Shown: positions 18,279 through 25,159 of the stretch, piece after piece
How positions within the stretch are numbered: the first letter of the stretch is position 1
How the letters are laid out: every line of letters starts with the position of its first letter
NCBI GenBank assembly: GCA_017461285.1
Contig: JAFTYS010000088.1
Span: 1-47,916, forward strand
DNA from: Bacteroidales bacterium
GTDB taxonomy: Bacteria > Bacteroidota > Bacteroidia > Bacteroidales > UBA932
Length of the DNA stretch: 47,916 nt
Direction: 5' to 3'
Translations under genes and position numbers: made by a program
The notes under the pieces: generated by a model
What the model was told of the DNA's origin: nothing
The model's input: only the letters and a program-made list of their open reading frames with translations
Database searches by the model: none

Positions 18279-19259
18279 TTATCTGTTCAGGTGAGGATTG
18301 AGTTCGTCAAACGGCTTGTAGGCCATCCAGTCGATTTCAAGCTCGTACGGATAGAACGGCTTCTCTATCGAATCAGGATTCGTCTCCACAGGCCAGTTGT
18401 TCGTGTGCCAGAAGTTGAGCCTGTAACGGCTTTGGACAGCAGGTATTCCTGCAGGAGCAGGCTGACCCGGGAAGAGTTCCTTGCCCTGGTAGTCGAAGAG
18501 AATGATCTTCTCGTTGGTGTCAGGATGTATGATCCACCATGTGATGCGGTCAGGATACCAGTCCCATCCATAGACATAGAATCTTTCCGAAGCATCGAAA
18601 TCCTCTATAGGAGTGATCTTCTTAGGCATGGCCTGCTTTCCTTTGAGTTCACCTCTGACCGGTGTCTCCTTCGTTCCGTCGGACTTTGTGATTTCTCCTC
18701 TGTACGAAGTGTCGTAGATCAGTCCTTCCCTGAGGTTGATCGTCCTGCCGACCCTGTTGTGGGCCGGTCTCTTTCCGGTCCATGTGCCGACATAGATGAT
18801 TTCCGGATCGGCTATCAGCCATTCGATGTCGATCTCGCTCTGTCCGTATTCAGGATCGATGTTGTAGGTGAAGTAGCCGACTACGGCGCCGACATCAGGC
18901 TGGACCTTCTTCACCTTCGGCACCCTTATCCTTGCCGAATAAGTTCCATAGAAGGTGTAGTTCTTCGAGATTATCTCAGGACCACGCCCTGCTCCGGCCG
19001 GATCTTCTGGATCTATCCTGTACATCATTATGTCGGTACCAGCTTCGGAAAGTGACGGGTGGCCGGAATAATACCGGTAGTCGTATCCTCTCTGTCTGTA
19101 GTTGTAGCTGAAGAATTCCGATTCGCCTTCGGTGAAGTTCTCAATGAATGCATCATGGAAAACGATTTCACGGGATCTTTCCCTTCGGTCAGGCTGTGCT
19201 TTTGCTTCTCCCGCCGTCATCAACAGGATCATGCATATGATTGGAAGTGTATTTCTCAT
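18279..19259 (-). CDS. GH16 endo-glycosidase (third of three paralogs)
   Basis: A 326-residue protein with a cleavable signal peptide (MTAGEAKAQ) and one GH16 domain. The GH16 signature is intact: E142-I-D144-I-E146 in QSEIDIEWLIADP, with E142 as nucleophile and E146 as acid/base. The cleft motifs WHTNNWPV and YPYELEIDWMAY are shared with the first paralog. GH16 enzymes cut beta-1,3, beta-1,4 or mixed beta-linked chains (glucans, galactans, and host poly-LacNAc-type glycans), so the substrate is not fixed by this. Secretion without a lipid anchor suggests the periplasm, or export by another route. It closes the GH16 cluster, 20 bases before the unknown 887-residue gene. Confidence 0.88.
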   Translation of the reverse strand: MRNTLPIICMILLMTAGEAKAQPDRRERSREIVFHDAFIENFTEGESEFFSYNYRQRGYDYRYYSGHPSLSEAGTDIMMYRIDPEDPAGAGRGPEIISKNYTFYGTYSARIRVPKVKKVQPDVGAVVGYFTYNIDPEYGQSEIDIEWLIADPEIIYVGTWTGKRPAHNRVGRTINLREGLIYDTSYRGEITKSDGTKETPVRGELKGKQAMPKKITPIEDFDASERFYVYGWDWYPDRITWWIIHPDTNEKIILFDYQGKELFPGQPAPAGIPAVQSRYRLNFWHTNNWPVETNPDSIEKPFYPYELEIDWMAYKPFDELNPHLNR

Positions 19260-19286
19260 GGTCGATAGGGTTTCAGTGTGTTGCGG

Positions 19287-20321
19287 TTATCTGGAAGCAT
19301 TGTCCTTCCATTCTTTGATAAGGTCGTCAAAAGGCTCATAAGACATCCGGTCGATTTCCATCTCGAACGGATATTTCGGTGCTTCCGTAGCTTTGGCCAT
19401 GCCTTCAGCCGGTCTTGTGCTGCTGTGCCAGAAGCTTGTGAGATTATGAGCCGGAAGCACAGGGATTCCTTCAGAAGCATATGTGTCCGGGAAAAGCTCT
19501 GTTCCTTCGTATTCCCAAAGAACCACCCTGTCGGAATTATCGTTCAGCCTGATCCACCATATCAGGCGGTCAGGATACCAGTCGAATCCATAGATATAGA
19601 ATTGAGCGGAAGCGTCGAATCCGCTTATTGCCGCAATCGAAGCAGGCTTGTTTCCGTCATCTGTCAGCTTCCCCTTTTCTGCCGTCCCTGTTCCATAAGA
19701 ACAGTCTATGACTTTTCCTTTGGCAAGGTCGATGGTTCTGCTGATCCTGTTGAGTTCTCCTTCCTTTCCTGTCCATGCGGCGAGATATACCTTGGTCGGA
19801 TCGGCGATACGCAGTTCGAAGTCTATCCCGCTGCGGCCGAACTTCTCGTCCGTGTCATGGACATACAGTCCGGCTGCGGCTCCTATGTTCTTCTGTGCCT
19901 TTCTTATGTCCGGTATTCTGATGCGTGCGGAATACGAACCGTAAAATGTATAGTCCTTGGTGATTACCTGCGGACCCTTTCCCCATCCTTCTCCGTCGGC
20001 CGGATCAATGCGCATCATCATCACTGTCGTATTCCTGGCCGACAGCGAAGGATGAGCCGAATAGTATCTGAAGTCCTCGCCTCCATTTACCTTCGGAGCA
20101 AATCTCAGGAAGGAGGCAGCCTCGTCGAAATCCTCAGTGAATTCACCGAGAAGGGTGACATCCTTGAACGGTGTTTCAAGTTCTTCACCTCCGTCTCCGC
20201 CGTTATCCGGCTTCTCCTGTTCCGGTGGCGGAGGAGGTGGCGGAGGCGAAGGAGGGGTATATTCTTCACCGCAGGCTACGGCAAGAAGAATGACCGCTGA
20301 CGTCAGAAGTCTGTATTTCAT
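19287..20321 (-). CDS. GH16-like lipoprotein lacking the catalytic nucleophile (probable pseudo-enzyme)
   Basis: A 344-residue paralog of its two neighbours. It differs in three ways. The catalytic ExDxE motif reads SG165-I-D167-F-E169: the nucleophile Glu is Gly (codon GGG at 19827-19829, one change from GAG). Cleft aromatics are lost: the EW after the motif is EL, NNWPV is STRPA, and EIDWM is EIDRM. It is a lipoprotein (lipobox AVAC, Cys17) followed by a polyproline and Gly/Asp-rich linker (residues about 22-50), whereas its neighbours have plain signal peptides. The frame is intact with no stops. I infer a surface glycan-binding protein derived from a hydrolase; residual activity by another mechanism cannot be excluded. 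Confidence 0.85.
   Translation of the reverse strand: MKYRLLTSAVILLAVACGEEYTPPSPPPPPPPPEQEKPDNGGDGGEELETPFKDVTLLGEFTEDFDEAASFLRFAPKVNGGEDFRYYSAHPSLSARNTTVMMMRIDPADGEGWGKGPQVITKDYTFYGSYSARIRIPDIRKAQKNIGAAAGLYVHDTDEKFGRSGIDFELRIADPTKVYLAAWTGKEGELNRISRTIDLAKGKVIDCSYGTGTAEKGKLTDDGNKPASIAAISGFDASAQFYIYGFDWYPDRLIWWIRLNDNSDRVVLWEYEGTELFPDTYASEGIPVLPAHNLTSFWHSSTRPAEGMAKATEAPKYPFEMEIDRMSYEPFDDLIKEWKDNASR
20222..20256. repeat. Low-complexity GGTGGCGGAGGA tract encoding a polyproline linker
   Basis: A G-rich run on the plus strand that is read on the minus strand as consecutive proline codons in the lipoprotein linker of the middle GH16 paralog. Such tracts slip easily, so the proline count may vary between strains. 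Confidence 0.7.
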
Positions 20322-20332
20322 AGTATAAGTGC

Positions 20333-21280
20333 TTACTGCCAGTTGTTTTCAGTCATCCATGTCTGACTTTCCTCTACGAACGGCTCGTATGACATCCAGT
20401 CGATCTCCAGGGCATAAGGGTATGCCGGAGCTTCTGTTGATTTAGGGTTTGTGTCAACAGGCCAGTTGTTGGTATGCCAGTAGTTGAGGAGATAAGTGGT
20501 AGGGGACTTGGGAATGCCGTCGAAGCCTTCGACTCCGTTGAGTGCGGAACTTTCTGGCTGATAATCCCAGAGAAGTATCTTTTCGTTGGTCTGAGGATGG
20601 ATGATCCACCATGTGAGACGGTCAGGATGCCAGTCGAATCCATAAGTGTAGAAACGCTTCGAAGCATCATAATCCGGAATGGCTGTGATCTTTTCAGGCT
20701 GGTTTCCTATGCCTGTGATGTTGTGGTTCCTGTTGCCGTCATGGCTTGAACGATAAATCGTGTAGAGGATCTCACCTTTTGCAAGATTGATGGTCCTGCC
20801 GACTCTCTGGTCTGCCTTTCCTGTCCATGTACCGACATAGATGAGGGTAGGATCAGCTATGAGCCATTCGAAGTCGATCTCGCTGAGACCGAATGCCTTG
20901 TCCATGCGATAAGTGAAATATCCTACTACCGTGCCGATGTTCGGCTGTACCTTCTTTACGTCAGGGACCCTGATACGTGCCTTGTATGTGCCGAAATGCG
21001 TGAGTTTCTTTGTCCCTATTTCCGGACCGCGTCCTGCACCGGCAGGAGTGGAAGGGTCGATTCTCATTACCATGACATCTGAGCCCTTTTCCGAAAGAGA
21101 AGGTACATTCGGATAATAACGGTAGTTATATGTACCGTGGCAATTGAAGAACTCTGAACGGTCGCTGTTGAAGTTCTCAATGAATGTGTCCATGAATCTG
21201 TCTGTATCAACAGACTGGGCGCTTGCAGTGCCTGCTGCCATCAGAAAGGCCGCGCAAAGGGTAAATATCACTTTTCTCAT
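20333..21280 (-). CDS. GH16 endo-glycosidase (first of three paralogs)
   Basis: A 315-residue secreted GH16 enzyme with a signal peptide ending AGTASAQ. The catalytic motif is intact as E134-I-D136-F-E138 in LSEIDFEWLIADP. It shares with the third paralog the VQPNIGTVVGYFTY, WHTNNWPV and EIDWMSYEPF segments, so tandem duplication is clear. I start at the ATG at 21280 because it gives a standard signal peptide; ATGs at 21286 and 21313 are in frame. It is the first glycosidase gene after the surface-protein genes of the PUL, 11 bases before the inactive paralog. Substrate is uncertain, as for the other GH16. Confidence 0.88.
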   Translation of the reverse strand: MRKVIFTLCAAFLMAAGTASAQSVDTDRFMDTFIENFNSDRSEFFNCHGTYNYRYYPNVPSLSEKGSDVMVMRIDPSTPAGAGRGPEIGTKKLTHFGTYKARIRVPDVKKVQPNIGTVVGYFTYRMDKAFGLSEIDFEWLIADPTLIYVGTWTGKADQRVGRTINLAKGEILYTIYRSSHDGNRNHNITGIGNQPEKITAIPDYDASKRFYTYGFDWHPDRLTWWIIHPQTNEKILLWDYQPESSALNGVEGFDGIPKSPTTYLLNYWHTNNWPVDTNPKSTEAPAYPYALEIDWMSYEPFVEESQTWMTENNWQ

Positions 21281-21355
21281 AATCATGTGGTTTGGTTGGA
21301 AGAGGCGGGACAATCCCTCATCCCGCCCCTTGATATGGTTTAGGTCCTATACTCG

Positions 21356-22627
21356 TTAGAGAACGATCTTTGCGCTTACCTCGTCGATGAAGTAGTCAAC
21401 GCCTTCGCCCCAGAAGTTACCCCATACAGAGCGGAGCTGGAAGCCGAAATAAGCCTTGCCTGTGAATGTCGCAGTCCAGATCACCTTGCCGTCCTCAGTG
21501 ATTTCTGTTGTTGAAGCAGCACCGTAGCCGCAGCCTTCAGGAAGTCCTGTTCCGAGGAGGTTGCCATCCCAAGCTGGGAGTGGCGTGTCAGTGACACCTA
21601 CTGCCCAGTAGTTGAAGAGTTCGAGGATAGTGCTCTCTGAGTTGTCTTCTCCGAGAACTTCGGCATCCTGACCGATGCACCACCACATGAGACCGTTGTC
21701 AACTGTGTTCTCACCCCATTTCACCTGAGCTGAGATTTCGATCCTGTCACCTTCGACAACTTCGATCTCCTGATATACGGTTGACTTGAACGAGTACTGC
21801 ATGAACTGGCTTTCACCGCCGAGTCTGAGACATCCGCCCTTTCCGCCTGCAGGTACTGTCGCAGTGTGTCCGAATTCGTGTACGAACTGAGGGTCGGTAG
21901 TCTCGCCTGACCAGTCCTCAGCCATCATGAAGTATTCCTTCACTGTCCAGAATGTAGCGTCATCCTCTTCCATAGAGCCACCCTTGAGGAGCTCGTTGTA
22001 GCCGATTACCTCTACAGTCTCTTCGAATACATCTGTGTCACCGCCTACGCCTGTAACAGTAGCCTTTACTGTGTAGGTCTTGTCGAATTCAGGGAACTCG
22101 TGGTTTACTGAGAACTCTGTAGAAGCCTCGCTTCCGTCACCGAAATCCCATACGATTGAAGCTGCATTCTCAGATGCTGTAGCATCGAGAGTGAAGATCT
22201 TACCGAACTTTCCTGCGCGGTCAGTCTGAGCTGTTGCAGTGAAGTATGCCTTTACGGCACCTGCCACAGACACTTCCTTCTCTACGCTCTTCGAGTTTCC
22301 GGCAGCATCCTGCACTGTGAGCTTCACTGTGTAAGTGCCGGCAGCATCATAAGTGTGCTCAGGAGAAGCTTCTGTCGAAGTGTTCTCATCGCCGAAGTTC
22401 CAGAGATAAGCTGTAGCTCCCTCTGAAGCATCCTTGAACTGTACTGTAAGGGCATCCACCTCGAATGTGAAGTCTGCCTTGAGTTCCTTTGTCTCTCCGC
22501 CGGTGTTTTCATTGCCTGTTCCCGGACCTGGAGTCGGAGGAGTAGGAGTAGGGTTGTCAGGGCCGCAAGCCGCAAACACCAGAGCTGTCATTGCGAATAC
22601 AGCAAGAGATTTTAAAATCTTTTTCAT
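21356..22627 (-). CDS. PKD-domain surface lipoprotein, putative glycan-binding protein
   Basis: A 423-residue lipoprotein: lipobox FAAC (Cys21), then a Pro/Gly/Thr-rich linker (about 22-45), two PKD domains (about 48-125 and 127-210, with WNFGDENTSTEASPEHTY and WDFGDGSEAS marking them), then a C-terminal domain (about 215-423) rich in Trp and Tyr that looks like a CBM4-type beta-sandwich. No catalytic motif is seen. The build (lipid anchor, stalk, binding domain) and the place after SusD and the DUF1735-like gene fit a SusE/F-type surface glycan-binding protein that holds polymer for SusCD and the GH16 enzymes. Confidence 0.82.
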   Translation of the reverse strand: MKKILKSLAVFAMTALVFAACGPDNPTPTPPTPGPGTGNENTGGETKELKADFTFEVDALTVQFKDASEGATAYLWNFGDENTSTEASPEHTYDAAGTYTVKLTVQDAAGNSKSVEKEVSVAGAVKAYFTATAQTDRAGKFGKIFTLDATASENAASIVWDFGDGSEASTEFSVNHEFPEFDKTYTVKATVTGVGGDTDVFEETVEVIGYNELLKGGSMEEDDATFWTVKEYFMMAEDWSGETTDPQFVHEFGHTATVPAGGKGGCLRLGGESQFMQYSFKSTVYQEIEVVEGDRIEISAQVKWGENTVDNGLMWWCIGQDAEVLGEDNSESTILELFNYWAVGVTDTPLPAWDGNLLGTGLPEGCGYGAASTTEITEDGKVIWTATFTGKAYFGFQLRSVWGNFWGEGVDYFIDEVSAKIVL

Positions 22628-22660
22628 GGTTGATAAAAATTTGGTTAAACTTGGGTTATG

Positions 22661-23326
22661 TTAAATTGTTGTTGTCGGAAACAATGTCCTCACTTCTCCT
22701 TCAGGGAGCCCTTTGGCAGCGGCGTCATCCCATTCAGGACTGTTGAGGTCCAATATGATTATCACGCTTGTGTTGGTCTCTGCAAGCTCGTATTCCGTAG
22801 GGTCAGCTATCTCAAGTCCGAGGACAAGGAGCTTGTATGTCTCTCCTTCGAGAATTGACGAAGCCTGAGCCGAGAGAGACTTGAGGTCAACGGAAACGTA
22901 GCATGTGCCGGTGTTCTCTCCGTCCTTTACGCTGATCTTGTCAGGTATGGTGCAGAGATTTACAGGCAGCTCTGCAACAGGAGTTTCATTCGACTCGTAT
23001 TCTGCAATCTTCCGTGCAGTTTCTTCTGCAGAGACCTTGAGTGTCACGCTGAATGCCTTCTCGTTTGCGAGGGCACCTGAGCGTACTGCTCCGAGGGCTA
23101 TGTTGAGCTTTCCGTCCTTGAAGTTGCAGACATATGTCTTGTTCTGGTCGAGCGGACCGTTCGGAATCGGATAGGAGTTGTCCATTCCGGTTACGGTAGC
23201 CTGAGGAATATAGATCTTAGGGAAACCGTAGTCCTTGTTGGCATCGCTTGGCTCGCAGCCGACAAATATGAATGCCATTGCGGCCACAGCGAGGAACAAA
23301 AGGTTTTTTCTTGAACAGATTTTCAT
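22661..23326 (-). CDS. SusE/DUF1735-like surface lipoprotein
   Basis: A 221-residue lipoprotein (FVGC, Cys24). The body resembles the DUF1735 (BT_3987-like N-terminal) beta-sandwich found next to SusD in many PULs, with the typical run of short Val/Leu/Ile strands and the segment VKDGENTGTCYVSVDL. There is no catalytic site. It lies 14 bases after SusD-2 and before the PKD lipoprotein, the usual place for a surface glycan-binding or accessory protein. Binding specificity is unknown. Domain naming is from memory and should be read as likely, not certain. Confidence 0.7.
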   Translation of the reverse strand: MKICSRKNLLFLAVAAMAFIFVGCEPSDANKDYGFPKIYIPQATVTGMDNSYPIPNGPLDQNKTYVCNFKDGKLNIALGAVRSGALANEKAFSVTLKVSAEETARKIAEYESNETPVAELPVNLCTIPDKISVKDGENTGTCYVSVDLKSLSAQASSILEGETYKLLVLGLEIADPTEYELAETNTSVIIILDLNSPEWDDAAAKGLPEGEVRTLFPTTTI

Positions 23327-23340
23327 ATTCTCTATCTTTA

Positions 23341-25140
23341 TTAATTATATTCAGGATTCTGTGTGATCGTTCCGTTGGAGTTTGTCACCTCCTTGCGTGT
23401 GAACGGCAGATAATAGTTGCGTTTGTGGAATACTCTTTCCTCTACATTCGTGAAGCTGTATTGATAACCGCCCAGGTTGTTGCGGCGTACCACAGCTCCC
23501 TTGATCGGCTGGTTGAGCACTTCCTCTGCATCAAGCCATCGGAGAAGGTCCCAGTAACGGTGGTCCTCGAACGCAAGTTCTACGCGGCGTTCATGCTTCA
23601 CAGCCTTTCTGAATTCGCCTTTCGAAGATGCAGTCACGGCAGGAAGCAATGTGCTTGCGCTGTTGCGGACTTCCGTAAGAGCCTGGCGGGCTGTGATTCC
23701 ATATCCCTTAGGATCGGCATCAGGTCCGTATGCTTCGTTCATTGCTTCTGCATAGTTCAGGAGAACCTCGGCGTAACGAAATACCGGCCAGAGGTGGTCT
23801 GTGCTTCCGCCTTCAACGAGATTGAGGTTAGGAGCGAGGAACTTTCTGAGATAGTAACCGGTCTTGCTGGCTCCACCGGTCTTCTGGTCGAACTGTCCGC
23901 CCGATGACTGGTCGAAGTCTGTTACACCGTTCCATTCGCATCCGTTATATACGATGGTCGCAGCCATGCGAGGGTCACGGTTGGCATAAGGGTTGGCAGT
24001 CTGCGCGCCGATGTATTCATAAGAATCCACGAGGTTGTGGCTCGGGGTTATTCCGCTGTTGCCGCCACGTGTTCCGATAGGGTAGTTCAGGCGTTCAGGA
24101 GTACTGCTGTTCATCTTGCGGATAAGGAAGATGGACTCAAGGTCGCTTGTGGAGTTGTTCTTGATGAAGTAGTCTCCGTACTTCCTGTTCACAGGCATGG
24201 TGTGTATCTGCGGGATACGTCCGCCTTCGCCGAAACCGAATCCTTTTTCGAAGATGGCCTTTCTGGTGGAGATCACTTCATAGGCGGCCTCTGCTGCCCT
24301 TTCCCATTTTGCCGGATCATTGTCCGGATTGTTGCGCGGGCTGGCTGCATAGAGCAGGACGCGGGCCTTGATCGCCAGGGCGCTTGTCTTGTCGAAACGT
24401 CCGGTGTTGTCCCTGAAGTTCCAGTTGGCCACATCGGCTATCCTGTTGTCAGGAGTCTCGTCCAGCATCACACGCCAGTCAAGGTTTACCTTGTCCTTGT
24501 TCTCGTCGATAAGTTTCACGATGTGCTCTACGACCTGGTCGTATGTGGCCTGCTGGAAAAGTCCGTCTGTGCCTTCGATGATGATCGGAACTCCGCCGTA
24601 CATCTTTATCAGCTCTCCGTAATAATAGGCTTCAGCAATTCTCGCCTCGGCTCTCTGCCAGTTGAGGTTGATCACATCCCTTTTATAAGCTCTCGGATTG
24701 CTGGTGTTGTAAACGGTTCCGTCCGGATTGTACATTGTGGTGGTGTCCCTGTTCAGCGCGAGGAACTCTTCTCCATCCTTTGCATAGTCTATGAAGAAGT
24801 GAGCTGCCCTGATACCTTCATAATAATTCTTGTAAAGGTATGACAGAGGATTCACATCAGGAGATATGAGTCCGCGGTTGAAGTATGATACATCCGAGAC
24901 AGGTGCCGTCTGTACGGCTTCGTCGGACGCCGCGGCGAAAAGATTGCCGTCGATGGTCTCGAAACCATACTGCATCGGTGCGTAGTATGCATTTGCAAAG
25001 CTTGTCAGAGTAGAGTATCTTGTCTCAAGTCTGTCCCTTGTCTCAAATACATCCATTCGGGTATCAAGAAAGTCCGAGCATCCGCACAAAGCCATCGATG
25101 CTGCAGATACAAGAACAATATTTAAGATCTTTCTTTTCAT
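23341..25140 (-). CDS. SusD-like outer-membrane glycan-binding lipoprotein (pair 2)
   Basis: A 599-residue RagB/SusD family protein, anchored by lipobox ALCGC (Cys20-22 region). It carries the TPR-like helices and the C-terminal family signature with AFEDHRYWDLLRW near residue 545, and ends with the usual NPEYN tail. SusD proteins form a lid on the SusC barrel and capture oligosaccharides at the cell surface. It follows SusC-2 by 19 bases, making the second SusC/SusD pair of this operon. The ligand cannot be deduced from sequence. Confidence 0.93.
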   Translation of the reverse strand: MKRKILNIVLVSAASMALCGCSDFLDTRMDVFETRDRLETRYSTLTSFANAYYAPMQYGFETIDGNLFAAASDEAVQTAPVSDVSYFNRGLISPDVNPLSYLYKNYYEGIRAAHFFIDYAKDGEEFLALNRDTTTMYNPDGTVYNTSNPRAYKRDVINLNWQRAEARIAEAYYYGELIKMYGGVPIIIEGTDGLFQQATYDQVVEHIVKLIDENKDKVNLDWRVMLDETPDNRIADVANWNFRDNTGRFDKTSALAIKARVLLYAASPRNNPDNDPAKWERAAEAAYEVISTRKAIFEKGFGFGEGGRIPQIHTMPVNRKYGDYFIKNNSTSDLESIFLIRKMNSSTPERLNYPIGTRGGNSGITPSHNLVDSYEYIGAQTANPYANRDPRMAATIVYNGCEWNGVTDFDQSSGGQFDQKTGGASKTGYYLRKFLAPNLNLVEGGSTDHLWPVFRYAEVLLNYAEAMNEAYGPDADPKGYGITARQALTEVRNSASTLLPAVTASSKGEFRKAVKHERRVELAFEDHRYWDLLRWLDAEEVLNQPIKGAVVRRNNLGGYQYSFTNVEERVFHKRNYYLPFTRKEVTNSNGTITQNPEYN

Positions 25141-25159
25141 TGCATTGACATTTTAGCGG

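Noticed and set aside
18246..20300. Long plus-strand open frames (269 and 340 codons) opposite the GH16 genes
   Set aside because: They mirror the coding frame of clear GH16 genes on the minus strand, with no domain, signal or start context; codon bias of the real genes explains them.
24037..24843. Plus-strand 268-codon frame opposite SusD-2
   Set aside because: Antisense shadow of a strongly supported SusD gene; no recognisable protein features.
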